A stretch of 64,000 nucleotides of DNA from Flavobacterium sp. 9AF (GTDB lineage Bacteria > Bacteroidota > Bacteroidia > Flavobacteriales > Flavobacteriaceae), in NCBI RefSeq assembly GCF_902506265.1, contig NZ_LR733556.1, positions 1,333,838 to 1,397,837 on the forward strand, given 5' to 3'. Both the position numbers and the translations under genes were made by a program. The notes under the pieces are model-generated. The model made no database searches. It was not told where the DNA came from and worked only from the letters and a program-made list of their open reading frames with translations. This document shows, in pieces, positions 8,767 to 17,777 of this stretch (positions are counted from its first letter, which is position 1; each line of letters starts with the position of its first letter).

Positions 8767-10290
8767 ATGGCGTTTCCAATTATTAATTCTATTGCTTCGT
8801 GGATTTTAAAAAAACGAATTCATCAAATGGAGTTGTTTTTAAAATACCCTGATGAAGTACAAGAAGAACTGTTAATCAATTTGATTAGAACAGCTGAAAA
8901 TACTTTTTTAGGCAAACAATACGACTTTTCAAGCATTAAAAACTATCAAACTTTTACGGAACGTGTTCCTATATCAACTTATGAAGATTTAGAACCCTTA
9001 ATTGAACAGACTCGAAAAGGACAACAAAATGTATTTTGGCCTTCGCCAATAAAATGGTTTGCAAAATCAAGCGGTACAACTAATGCAAAAAGTAAATTTA
9101 TTCCGGTAAGTAACGAAACCTTAGATTTGTGCCATTACAAAGCAAGTAAAGATTTATTATGCCTTTATTTGAATAATAATGAAAACTCTCAATTATTCAC
9201 TGGTAAGAGTTTGCGTTTAGGAGGAAGTAAACAATTATATGAAGATAATAATACTTTTTTTGGAGACTTATCAGCTATTCTAATTGATAATATGCCTATT
9301 TGGGCCGAATTTAGTTCTACTCCAAGCAATAAAGTATCACTTATGGGAGATTGGGAAACTAAATTACCGGCTATAATTAATGAAACTATCCAAGAGAATG
9401 TAACCAGTTTAGCAGGTGTACCTAGTTGGATGATGGTCTTACTCAACAAAACATTAGAAACCACTGGTAAAGAAAATTTAATAGACATTTGGCCCAATGC
9501 AGAAGTTTATTTTCATGGTGGTGTAAATTTTGAACCTTATAGAGAACCCTATAAAAAATTATTCCCTAAAGATAATTTTAGATATTATGAGATTTACAAT
9601 GCTTCAGAAGGCTTTTTTGCCATTCAGGATCGAAATAATTCTAATGAATTATTATTAATGCTAGACTACGGTATCTTTTATGAATTTATACCTATGGATA
9701 CATTTGGCACATCAAATCAAAGAGCTATTCCTTTAAATCAGGTAGAAATTAATAAAAATTATGCCATTGTTATTTCTACCAATTCTGGGCTTTGGAGGTA
9801 CCTAATAGGAGATACTATTCGATTTACTTCTACTAATCCTTATCGCATAGTAGTTACAGGAAGGACCAAACATCATATTAATGTTTTTGGTGAAGAATTG
9901 ATGGTAGAGAATACAGATAAAGCCATTGCAAAAACATGCCAAGAATTGAACTGCGAGGTAGTAGATTATACCGTAGCACCCATTTTTATGCATGAAAAAA
10001 CCAAAGGTGCCCACGAATGGATCATTGAATTTAAAATTAAACCACAAAACATTGACACCTTTTCAACATTATTAGATAAAAACATACAATTATTAAACTC
10101 TGACTACGAAGCCAAAAGACACAATAACATGACTTTAAATCCGTTAGTCATTAATATTGCTAGACCTAATTTATTCTATGATTGGTTAAAGGAAAAAGAT
10201 AAATTGGGAGGGCAACATAAAATTCCTAGATTATCAAATGAAAGGATTTATTTAGAAGAACTGTTACAACATCAAGTATATCAAATTTAA
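8767..10290 (+). CDS. GH3-family adenylate-forming protein
   Basis: Bacterial member of the GH3 (auxin-responsive promoter) family, 507 residues. Plant GH3 enzymes activate a carboxylic acid with ATP and transfer it to an amino acid. The three family motifs are visible: phosphate-binding SSGTT at 101-105, YNASEG at 277-282 with the acidic residue used for adenylation, and GLWRYLIGDT (341-350) with GRTKHHINVFGEEL (365-378). The fold is therefore probably an active acyl-adenylating enzyme. Its substrate in Flavobacteria is not known. No signal peptide, so it should act in the cytoplasm. Confidence 0.9.
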   Translation: MAFPIINSIASWILKKRIHQMELFLKYPDEVQEELLINLIRTAENTFLGKQYDFSSIKNYQTFTERVPISTYEDLEPLIEQTRKGQQNVFWPSPIKWFAKSSGTTNAKSKFIPVSNETLDLCHYKASKDLLCLYLNNNENSQLFTGKSLRLGGSKQLYEDNNTFFGDLSAILIDNMPIWAEFSSTPSNKVSLMGDWETKLPAIINETIQENVTSLAGVPSWMMVLLNKTLETTGKENLIDIWPNAEVYFHGGVNFEPYREPYKKLFPKDNFRYYEIYNASEGFFAIQDRNNSNELLLMLDYGIFYEFIPMDTFGTSNQRAIPLNQVEINKNYAIVISTNSGLWRYLIGDTIRFTSTNPYRIVVTGRTKHHINVFGEELMVENTDKAIAKTCQELNCEVVDYTVAPIFMHEKTKGAHEWIIEFKIKPQNIDTFSTLLDKNIQLLNSDYEAKRHNNMTLNPLVINIARPNLFYDWLKEKDKLGGQHKIPRLSNERIYLEELLQHQVYQI

Positions 10291-10306
10291 ACTAAAGCAA
10301 TATTTT

Positions 10307-10450
10307 ATGAAATACTTTTGCCTTATCATTATCTGTTGTCTATTTTTTTCTTCATGTGGTCCTAGAAGATATAAATGTGGTCCATACAGAAAATGCAATA
10401 TCGAATTCAAAGCATTAGATAAAAATAGTCCTCGCAATATCATTTGTTAA
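10307..10450 (+). CDS. Small 47-residue lipoprotein
   Basis: Short open frame starting at ATG 10307, 16 bp after the GH3-family stop. Its N-terminus MKYFCLIIICCLFFSSCG is a lipoprotein signal with lipobox SSC-G (C17), followed by a short basic tail with C24 and C30 and a terminal cysteine, ending in TAA. The mature peptide would be about 31 residues. The spacing suggests co-transcription with the GH3-family gene. I do not recognise a family; small lipoproteins of this sort are often skipped by gene callers. Confidence 0.6.
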   Translation: MKYFCLIIICCLFFSSCGPRRYKCGPYRKCNIEFKALDKNSPRNIIC

Positions 10451-10626
10451 TTTTATCATAATAAATTGATTTATAAATTATTAACAATTTTTTTCGTTTT
10501 TTTTCTATCTATCTTTCCGAGTCATGCCTTTATAACGAGTTTTTTTAACAATTAACCGATTATTCTTTTTTTATGCGTTAATTCGACTTAATATTTGCAA
10601 CTGCAAAGTCAAATTAACCTATCACT
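10451..10626. other. Intergenic region, no gene seen
   Basis: AT-rich spacer between the small lipoprotein and the OmpA-family gene. It contains T-runs and a -7-like sequence near 10600 (TAATATTTG, one base too long for the consensus), which may drive the OmpA-family gene. No open frame of interest was found in it. Confidence 0.4.
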
Positions 10627-12222
10627 ATGAAAAAATTATTTTTTTGTGTTTTTTGTATTCCCTTGTTAGGAATGAGTCAGGACAGTTTTATTGATGATTC
10701 AACAACAGGAAACCTTCTTACACTAAATAATGATTCATTACTAAAATTTATTCTTACAGACACAGGTGTAAATACCGAACTATCAGAAATTGGTGCTACA
10801 TTTTTTAGAGATAAATTCTTAATAATTTCAAATAAAAAAAGAAGGCATACAAAAACAACTTTTAATGAAACTTTAAATAAATTTAATAATAATATTTATT
10901 GTACAAATGTAGATAAGAATGGAAATCTTTCTTTTCCATTGCAATTTTCAACTGTTTTAGATTCGGACTTTAATGAAGGCTCAATGACTTTTTCTAATGA
11001 AGATAAAACTATTTATTTTACTCATTCTACTGCAACTTCAGATAATCATAAATTATACAAAGCCGATTTAGATACTGAAATTCAAGGGTATTGGAAAGAC
11101 ATTATTGAAATACCAGTAACCAACGAGAGCTATAGTGTCGAAAATCCTTTTTATAATAAAACGGATAGCACCCTTTACTTCTCTTCTAATATGCCTGGCG
11201 GTTTTGGAGGATATGACTTATATGTAGGTGAAATAAAACCGGATGGAACTTTAAAAAATATTAAAAATCTTGGAAAAGAAATAAATTCTTCAAATGATGA
11301 AAAATACCCATTTGTAACACCCGAAAATAAATACATTTATTTTTCCTCAAATGGTGGAGATACTTATGGCGGTTATGATGTTTTTAGAGGTTCAATAGTT
11401 GAAAATAATTATGTAAATAGAAAAAACCTTGGATCTGGATTAAACTCTAAAAAAGATGAAGTAGGTTATATTTTAGTAAATAAAAATCAAGGATATATTT
11501 CTATTAACAAAGAAGAGGACAAAGAAAATTTCGACATTTATCGCTTTGAAATTCAAAAACAAGAACAGCAATTGAATCTTCTAGTTGTTGAAAGCAACTC
11601 AAAAATTAAGCTTCCAAATGCAAATGTAATTATTACCGATGAATTCGGTACAAAAGTAAAAGAAACAAAAACCAACGACAAGGGTGAAATCAAATTAATA
11701 ATCGAGCCTTTGAGTTCCTATACCATTGCAACAGAAAAAGACGGATACGAACCTAGTTCGGAGTCTATCAATGCTTCTACAGAAAATGGGTATGTTTCTG
11801 AAGTAATAAAAATGAACCAGAAAAAACCAGAGATTATTAATGATGCTATTGTAATGGAAAATATCTTTTTTGATTTTAACAAAGCTAGTTTAAAAGAAGA
11901 ATCTCAATTATCTTTAGACAAAGTGGTAGCTGTTATGAATGAAATACCCGATATGACTTTAACAATAAACGCACATACAGACACCAAAGGATCAGAAAAA
12001 TACAACTTAGCCTTATCTCAAAAAAGAGCCAAATCAACTTATGATTATCTTATTTCAAAAGGAATTAACAAATCAAGATTGGACCACAAAGGATATGGAG
12101 AATCTAAACCAATTCATGTTTGTGAAGTTTGTACTGAAATCCAAGATTCAGAAAATAGACGTGTTGAATTTATTATCAATAAAAATTTAGAGGTTAGTGA
12201 TACTACCTTAACAAACAACTAA
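10627..12222 (+). CDS. OmpA-family protein with PD40 repeats
   Basis: Envelope protein of 531 residues. A signal peptide (about residues 1-17, cut near MSQ-D) is followed by PD40/WD40-like beta-propeller repeats (about 70-310, with repeated YFSSN.. GG.GGYDLY-type motifs), a carboxypeptidase-regulatory-like beta sandwich (about 315-395) and a C-terminal OmpA domain from residue 413 (IFFDFNKASL). Peptidoglycan-binding positions are present: HTD at 450-452 and NRR at 510-512. C499 and C502 form the extra cysteine pair common in Bacteroidetes OmpA domains. Many homologues sit beside PorP/SprF genes; this one stands alone. It probably tethers the outer membrane to the wall. Confidence 0.9.
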   Translation: MKKLFFCVFCIPLLGMSQDSFIDDSTTGNLLTLNNDSLLKFILTDTGVNTELSEIGATFFRDKFLIISNKKRRHTKTTFNETLNKFNNNIYCTNVDKNGNLSFPLQFSTVLDSDFNEGSMTFSNEDKTIYFTHSTATSDNHKLYKADLDTEIQGYWKDIIEIPVTNESYSVENPFYNKTDSTLYFSSNMPGGFGGYDLYVGEIKPDGTLKNIKNLGKEINSSNDEKYPFVTPENKYIYFSSNGGDTYGGYDVFRGSIVENNYVNRKNLGSGLNSKKDEVGYILVNKNQGYISINKEEDKENFDIYRFEIQKQEQQLNLLVVESNSKIKLPNANVIITDEFGTKVKETKTNDKGEIKLIIEPLSSYTIATEKDGYEPSSESINASTENGYVSEVIKMNQKKPEIINDAIVMENIFFDFNKASLKEESQLSLDKVVAVMNEIPDMTLTINAHTDTKGSEKYNLALSQKRAKSTYDYLISKGINKSRLDHKGYGESKPIHVCEVCTEIQDSENRRVEFIINKNLEVSDTTLTNN

Positions 12223-12246
12223 AAAACGTTTCATCTCTTTTAATTT

Positions 12247-12285
12247 AAAAAAAATCCCGATAAAATATAATTATCGGGATTTTTT
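12247..12285. terminator. Bidirectional terminator, OmpA-family gene / clpX
   Basis: Stem AAAAATCCCGATAA (12250-12263) pairs with TTATCGGGATTTTT (12271-12284). A-run on the left and T-run on the right let it work on both strands. Confidence 0.85.
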
Positions 12286-12289
12286 ACTT

Positions 12290-13522
12290 TTATGAAGCTG
12301 TTTTTAAACGTTGTAATAAATTTTTATTTAAACTATGCTCGGCAAAATCTTTTGTAACATGTAAGACTTTTTCAGAGGAACTAGGCAAATCAAACATTAC
12401 ATCCGTTAGAATTGCTTCACATAGTGAACGCAGTCCTCTTGCTCCTAATTTATATTCCAATGCTTTTTCAACAATAAATTGTAATGCCTCTTCTTCAATT
12501 GAAAATTCTACATCATCCATTTCAAACAATTTCTTATATTGTTTTACTAATGCATTTTTGGGCTCAGTTAGAATCGCTCTAAGTGTTTCAGCATCTAATG
12601 GATTCATATATGACAATACAGGTAATCTTCCAATAATTTCAGGAATTAACCCAAAGTCCTTCAAATCTTTAGGAATTACATATTGTAATAAATTATCCTT
12701 ATCAATTTCATTAGCTTCTTTAGAAGTACTATACCCTACAGCTTGTCTATTCAATCTTTTAGAAATAATTTTTTCAATCCCATCGAAAGCACCTCCAGCA
12801 ATAAAAAGGATATTTTGTGTATTTACCTCAACAAATTTTTGATCTGGATGTTTTCTTCCTCCTTTAGGTGGTACATTTACAATTGTTCCTTCTAGCAATT
12901 TTAATAATGCTTGTTGCACACCTTCTCCAGACACATCTCTTGTTATGGAAGGATTATCACTTTTACGAGCAATTTTATCAATTTCATCAATAAAAACGAT
13001 ACCTCTTTGTGCTCTTTCTACATCATAATCTGCAGCTTGAAGTAAACGTGTTAAGATACTTTCCACATCTTCTCCCACATAACCCGCTTCTGTTAAAACT
13101 GTAGCGTCAACGATAGCTAAGGGAACATTCAACATTTTTGCAATGGTTTTAGCTACTAATGTTTTTCCTGTACCTGTTTGCCCAACCATGATAATATTAC
13201 TCTTTTCTATTTCAACCTCATCATCAGTTTGGGTTTGCATTAATCGTTTGTAATGATTATAAACAGCAACACTCATTACTTTTTTAGTTTCATCTTGACC
13301 AATAATGTATTGATCTAAAAAACCTTTAATTTCTTTAGGTTTTAATAAAATCAAATCAGATAAAAGTTCTGTTTTCCCACTTTGTCTTAATTCTTCTAAA
13401 ACTATTCCGTGAGCTTGTTCTATACATCGATCACAAATATGAGAATCAATACCTGCAATTAATAAGTTAGTCTCTGGCTTTTTTCTTCCACAAAAAGAAC
13501 ACTCTAATACTTCTTTTGCCAT
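12290..13522 (-). CDS. clpX: ATP-dependent Clp protease ATP-binding subunit ClpX
   Basis: AAA+ unfoldase that feeds substrates to ClpP. The N-terminal zinc-binding domain has C8, C11, C30 and C33. Walker A is GQTGTGKT (114-121), pore loop GYVG (147-150), Walker B IVFIDE (175-180). Length (410) is normal. It is the last gene of the tig-clpP-clpX run, 53 bp after clpP, and is closed by the shared terminator. Confidence 0.98.
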   Translation of the reverse strand: MAKEVLECSFCGRKKPETNLLIAGIDSHICDRCIEQAHGIVLEELRQSGKTELLSDLILLKPKEIKGFLDQYIIGQDETKKVMSVAVYNHYKRLMQTQTDDEVEIEKSNIIMVGQTGTGKTLVAKTIAKMLNVPLAIVDATVLTEAGYVGEDVESILTRLLQAADYDVERAQRGIVFIDEIDKIARKSDNPSITRDVSGEGVQQALLKLLEGTIVNVPPKGGRKHPDQKFVEVNTQNILFIAGGAFDGIEKIISKRLNRQAVGYSTSKEANEIDKDNLLQYVIPKDLKDFGLIPEIIGRLPVLSYMNPLDAETLRAILTEPKNALVKQYKKLFEMDDVEFSIEEEALQFIVEKALEYKLGARGLRSLCEAILTDVMFDLPSSSEKVLHVTKDFAEHSLNKNLLQRLKTAS

Positions 13523-13575
13523 TTTTCTATTTTTAGTAATTAGACACTATTATTTAGTAATCTAAAAACTGATTT

Positions 13576-14265
13576 TTATTTTCTTTCTAAAACTTCATCT
13601 ATCATTCCATATTCTTTTGCTTCAGATGCAATCATCCAGTAATCTCTTTCACTGTCTTTATACACTTTATCATAAGGTTGTTTTGAATGATGAGAAATAA
13701 TTTGATACAGTTCTTCTTTTAATTTCAACATTTCTTTCAAGTTGATTTCCATATCTGTAGCCACACCTTGCGCGCCACCTGAAGGTTGATGAATCATTAC
13801 TCTTGAATGTGGTAAAGCAGATCGCTTTCCATCTGCTCCGGCACACAATAAAACTGCTCCCATGGAAGCTGCCATTCCAGTGCAAATTGTAGCTACATCA
13901 GGTTTTACCAATTGCATTGTATCATATATTCCTAAACCAGCATAAACACTTCCTCCAGGAGAATTGATATAGATACTAATATCTTTAGAAGCATCTGTAC
14001 TCTCTAAGAACAGCAATTGGGCTTGAATAATATTGGCTACATAATCATCAACACCCGTTCCTAAGAAAATGATTCTGTCCATCATTAAACGTGAAAAAAC
14101 GTCCATTGAAGCCACATTCATTTGGCGTTCTTCAATAATGTATGGAGTCATGCTACTCACAATTTTATCGTAGTACAAACTATTTACTCCATGGTGTTTC
14201 GTTGCGTATTTTTTAAATTGCTTCGCCATTTCGAGCGAAGCTCTCGGGTCTTTTCCGTAATTCAT
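13576..14265 (-). CDS. clpP: ATP-dependent Clp protease proteolytic subunit ClpP
   Basis: Serine protease forming the double-heptamer degradation chamber with ClpX. The catalytic triad is S134 (GMAASMGAVLL), H159 (RVMIHQPSGG) and D208 (DSERDYW), with the same spacing as E. coli S97/H122/D171. An N-terminal extension of about 37 residues precedes the part aligning with the E. coli enzyme. The leader between tig and clpP holds a perfect hairpin. Gene order tig-clpP-clpX is conserved across bacteria. Confidence 0.98.
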   Translation of the reverse strand: MNYGKDPRASLEMAKQFKKYATKHHGVNSLYYDKIVSSMTPYIIEERQMNVASMDVFSRLMMDRIIFLGTGVDDYVANIIQAQLLFLESTDASKDISIYINSPGGSVYAGLGIYDTMQLVKPDVATICTGMAASMGAVLLCAGADGKRSALPHSRVMIHQPSGGAQGVATDMEINLKEMLKLKEELYQIISHHSKQPYDKVYKDSERDYWMIASEAKEYGMIDEVLERK

Positions 14266-14294
14266 TATAACTTTATTATTGGTTTATAAACTAA

Positions 14295-14320
14295 GAACGT
14301 CAAACCAAAGTTTGACGTTC
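14295..14320 (-). promoter_or_regulatory. Hairpin between tig and clpP
   Basis: Perfect 11-bp stem GAACGTCAAAC (14295-14305) and GTTTGACGTTC (14310-14320) with a 4-base loop. There is no T-run on the minus-strand side, so it is not a standard terminator. It could be an mRNA processing or stability element that sets clpPX levels relative to tig. Confidence 0.5.
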
Positions 14321-14345
14321 AAAGATAATTATTTTTTATGAGATT

Positions 14346-15671
14346 TTATTCTCCATACATCTCTTTAATAAACTCTTGATAGTTAACTTTTTTCGATTTT
14401 GCGTTAATTTTTTCTTTAAATAAAGTTAACATTTTTTCATTCATAACTTGTTCAGACAAACGTTTTACTTCTTCTTGATTAGAAAGTACTCTTGCTACAA
14501 TTCCATCCACTTCTTCATCTGTAGGATTTAATTGACCAAACTGAGCCATTTGCTTTTTAATCAATTCAGCGGTATGCGCTTTTAAATCTTCAAACTGAAT
14601 TTGTAAATTATTTGAAGCAATGATTTTATTTTCAATTAATTGATAACGTAACCCTTTTTCAGATTTCGCATATTCTTCCTCAGCTTGCTCTGGAGATAAA
14701 GGTGTTTCTCCAACGGTTTGAATCCATTTTTTTAAGAAAACAGCAGGTAATTCAAATTTTGTATTTTCAATTAATGATTCAATTACATCATTTAAGAACT
14801 TTTGATCAGCCTGTTGTCCAAATTGTCCTTCAGCATCTTCTTTTATTTTTGTTTTTAATTCTTCAACAGAAGTTACATTTCCTTCTCCAAACAATTTATC
14901 AAATAATTCTTGGTTTAATTCTGCTTTTTCAACGGCATTAATTTCTTCAATATTAAAATTAACCACTACATCTAAACCATGAACATCATCATGAGATACT
15001 TTTAAATAATCCATTAATTTATGGTCATCATCAAAAAGTCCTTTTGTCTCTAATTCAACCACATCTCCCACTTTTTTACCTACAAACTTTTTAGCTACTT
15101 TTTTATCATTGAAGATATCTAAAGTAATCGTAGTCGTATTATGAATTCCTTTTTCTTCATTTGAGAAAGTCCCTCTTAATGTATGGTCTTCTGAAACTTT
15201 ATCTTGAGAAATCATTTTTCCATATTGCTTTTGAATACGCTCAACTTGCTCGTCTAACATTTTTTCATCAGCAACAATATCAAATTTGGTTACATTGGAG
15301 TTTGCATCTAAATCAACTGCAAATTCAGGAGCTAAACCTAATTCAAACTCAAAAGTAAAATTATCTTTATTCCAATCAAATTCTTCTGTTACTTTTGGAA
15401 GTGGATTTCCAAGAATATCTAATTTTTCTTCAACTAGATAATCGTTTAAAGAAGATTGTAATATTTTATTTACTTCATCTAAAAGTACAGCTTTACCATA
15501 TTGTTTTTGAATTAAACTCATAGGCACAGCTCCTTTTCTAAAACCGGGTATGTTAGCGTTCTTTCTGTAATCTGCTAATACTTTTTGCACTTTATCTGCA
15601 TAATCCTCTTTAGTTACTGCAACCGTAACAATCGCGTTTAAAGCATCAACTTGCTCTCTTGTAATATTCAT
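14346..15671 (-). CDS. tig: Trigger factor
   Basis: Ribosome-associated chaperone of 441 residues. The N-terminal ribosome-binding domain shows the signature region GFRKGAVPMSLIQKQYGK, the Bacteroidetes form of GFRxGKxP. A middle PPIase-like section is degenerate, as is common in this phylum, and the C-terminal helical arms carry the EL.KKQMAQFG and INAKSKKVNYQEF segments. First gene of the tig-clpP-clpX run, with a good promoter match upstream. Confidence 0.96.
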   Translation of the reverse strand: MNITREQVDALNAIVTVAVTKEDYADKVQKVLADYRKNANIPGFRKGAVPMSLIQKQYGKAVLLDEVNKILQSSLNDYLVEEKLDILGNPLPKVTEEFDWNKDNFTFEFELGLAPEFAVDLDANSNVTKFDIVADEKMLDEQVERIQKQYGKMISQDKVSEDHTLRGTFSNEEKGIHNTTTITLDIFNDKKVAKKFVGKKVGDVVELETKGLFDDDHKLMDYLKVSHDDVHGLDVVVNFNIEEINAVEKAELNQELFDKLFGEGNVTSVEELKTKIKEDAEGQFGQQADQKFLNDVIESLIENTKFELPAVFLKKWIQTVGETPLSPEQAEEEYAKSEKGLRYQLIENKIIASNNLQIQFEDLKAHTAELIKKQMAQFGQLNPTDEEVDGIVARVLSNQEEVKRLSEQVMNEKMLTLFKEKINAKSKKVNYQEFIKEMYGE

Positions 15672-15706
15672 TATATTATTTTTTTATTGACATGAAAATT
15701 GGGTTG

Positions 15707-15738
15707 CAAAATTAAATATTTTTTACAACTCGAGCAAC
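15707..15738 (-). promoter_or_regulatory. Promoter of tig-clpP-clpX
   Basis: On the minus strand TTG (15737-15735) lies 20 bp before TAATTTTG (15714-15707), matching the Bacteroidetes -33 TTG / -7 TAnnTTTG pattern. The leader would be about 30 bp. Confidence 0.55.
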
Positions 15739-15771
15739 TTTTTAATCATTTGAATTTCAATTGCATAAAAA

Positions 15772-16116
15772 TTATTCTTTATCAATAAATATTCCATTAA
15801 GAATAGATTGACTTACAGACAAAATAATACTGAATAAAAAAGCATTCCAAAACCCTGAAACAGCAAACCCATCTATAAAATAATCACTTATAAGGATTAT
15901 TATCGCATTAATAACTAATAAAAACAAACCTAATGTAATAATTGTTGCAGGAATGGTAAGAAAAATTAAGACGGGTTTTAAAAAAGTATTTAAAATAGCC
16001 AATACAACCGCAACAATTAATGCAGTAGTGTAATTGATTATTTCTACACCTGGCAAAAATTTTGCAATAACAACCACTAAAACTGTAGTAATTAAAAGTT
16101 TAATTAATAAATTCAT
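15772..16116 (-). CDS. Phage-holin-IV-like small membrane protein (YvlD type)
   Basis: Protein of 114 residues, almost entirely four hydrophobic helices, matching the PF04020 family (mycobacterial 4TMS phage holin superfamily IV, YvlD). The family signature around AILNTFLKPVLIFLTIPATI and GLFLLVINAIIIL is clear. Despite the name there is no phage context. The function in Bacteroidetes is unknown; YvlD in Bacillus belongs to an envelope-stress gene set. Confidence 0.88.
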   Translation of the reverse strand: MNLLIKLLITTVLVVVIAKFLPGVEIINYTTALIVAVVLAILNTFLKPVLIFLTIPATIITLGLFLLVINAIIILISDYFIDGFAVSGFWNAFLFSIILSVSQSILNGIFIDKE

Positions 16117-16132
16117 TTTTTATTTTAAAGAT

Positions 16133-16164
16133 AAAAAAAAGACATCTAAATCTAGATGTCTTTT
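16133..16164 (-). terminator. Terminator after the SGNH-hydrolase gene
   Basis: Stem AAAAGACATCTA with TAGATGTCTTTT, short loop, and an A-run at 16133-16140 that reads as a U-run on the minus strand. Confidence 0.8.
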
Positions 16165-16182
16165 CAAAATATTTTATACTAT

Positions 16183-17760
16183 TTAATTCGTTGCAAGAAT
16201 ATGTATACCTGGATAATTATTAGGATTTAATAATGGCAACTTTGATTTATAGTGTGTATTAATCACTTTAATAATTTCATTTGCTATTACCGCATAACCT
16301 CTTGCATTCGGATGTACCCCATCTAAAGAAAATAACACTTTAAATTCTGTAGTTCCTCCTCCAAAGTAATTTGCAGTATATAATGTTCCGTTATCTGCTC
16401 TTAGACCACTTACTAATTGATTTAAAATAGCATTCATATCAGCAACAGCCAAGTTTTTTGATGCTGCAATGTCTCTAATTTTAGCATTAAAAGTATTAGT
16501 TGCATTTGTGATTGCTAATTGTTCAGATGGTATTAAAACATCACCATCTTGAAGAGGAAATGTAACACCATTAACATTAAAAGGTGCGGTACCTAAAGGA
16601 TTTGGCTGTCCAATTTTACCAGAAGAAGGAAGAACTATCAAATCACTTGAAGTAGCTTGACGTGCTTTTCCATATAATTGCCCCAAAGCTGAAGCATAGG
16701 GAGCTAAAGAAGGAATTGTTGACGCAGCACCCGAAATTACTTGACTTAAATCTGATAAAGTTTCATCTGAAATCAGAACAGGATTTTTTGTACCTGCTTG
16801 AGTAGATAAAGGTAAAATTCTTCCACCTGTAACTTGCGCCAAGAAACCATATAACTGTAACGCATTAACATTTGTTGCTGTAGCTTCAGAAGGCAAAGCA
16901 TTATAAGGGACTGTTGTAAAATAAGGAATAGATGTAACGCTTGGAATTGTTGCCACAACACCTTTCGCTCCATTAGCAGTCAAATCATTTATTATCTTTG
17001 TATATGCTGCTTCAAATACCATTGGAGAAGTCAAATCTGCACTTCCAAAACCTCCATTAACACCTACCCCACCAGATGTAGCATATCCCAAAACATCATT
17101 GTTACCTATCCAACAAGTAAAAAAAGTAGGATTTAAAGACAAAGCATCACCTAAAACAGTCGCATTTACAGAAGTTGCATGGCGTACAAAATAAGGATTC
17201 GCTGTAGGTGGATTTGTTAATAAACCAGCTGGATTTCCATAATTAGAACCAATTGGAGGATAAGGCGCTCCTAAATCTACTAAATGAAATGTTTTTGCAC
17301 CAGGCACCCCCATATTGTGATAAGCTTTAGCTTGCTGTGTCAATGTTATTGTTGAATTTCCTGAAGTAGTTGCATCTCCGCCTATAAATTCTACAGCGCC
17401 AAAAGTACCATTTGGATTAGGTTGAGTAGCATCAAGAATCCTTCTAGTTCCAAAACCAGGAATCCCTTGAATACCTCCCCAATTTTGCACATCTTCCTCA
17501 TAGGAAGGTTGTGTAAAAGCACCGCCACCAACTAATGCAAATTGTTGAGCTAATAAATTAGGAAAAGAATTTGCTTGCCCCGATTTGTAAACTGTACCAT
17601 CCATATAACCTGCAGTTAATGAATTCCCTACTGCAACATAAGAAGAAAAATCTGCTTCTCCAGCAGAATAATTATCTGTTGATACTGGATTATCAAATTC
17701 TGGCTCACAAGAAGCAAAACCTGCAGCTAAAATTGCTAAGTATATAAATTTATTTTTCAT
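16183..17760 (-). CDS. SGNH/GDSL hydrolase lipoprotein
   Basis: Lipoprotein of 525 residues. The signal MKNKFIYLAILAAGFASC ends in lipobox ASC (C18). A GDSL-type hydrolase core follows: block I VAVGNSLTAGY with nucleophile S47, block III IGNND, and block V DGVHP with D480 and H483. The order and spacing fit a lipid-acting esterase. It is 17 bp downstream of the FadL/TodX porin and co-transcribed with it, which suggests hydrolysis of a lipid or ester taken up by that porin (inference). The pairing is common in Flavobacteria. Confidence 0.9.
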   Translation of the reverse strand: MKNKFIYLAILAAGFASCEPEFDNPVSTDNYSAGEADFSSYVAVGNSLTAGYMDGTVYKSGQANSFPNLLAQQFALVGGGAFTQPSYEEDVQNWGGIQGIPGFGTRRILDATQPNPNGTFGAVEFIGGDATTSGNSTITLTQQAKAYHNMGVPGAKTFHLVDLGAPYPPIGSNYGNPAGLLTNPPTANPYFVRHATSVNATVLGDALSLNPTFFTCWIGNNDVLGYATSGGVGVNGGFGSADLTSPMVFEAAYTKIINDLTANGAKGVVATIPSVTSIPYFTTVPYNALPSEATATNVNALQLYGFLAQVTGGRILPLSTQAGTKNPVLISDETLSDLSQVISGAASTIPSLAPYASALGQLYGKARQATSSDLIVLPSSGKIGQPNPLGTAPFNVNGVTFPLQDGDVLIPSEQLAITNATNTFNAKIRDIAASKNLAVADMNAILNQLVSGLRADNGTLYTANYFGGGTTEFKVLFSLDGVHPNARGYAVIANEIIKVINTHYKSKLPLLNPNNYPGIHILATN

Positions 17761-17777
17761 TTTCTATTATTTTTAAA

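Noticed and set aside
10598..10610. TTGCA-AC-TGCAA inverted repeat before the OmpA-family gene
   Set aside because: Five-base arms are expected by chance in AT-rich DNA.
15772..16116. Prophage sign because of the holin-like gene
   Set aside because: PF04020 proteins are common chromosomal membrane proteins, and no other phage gene is near.
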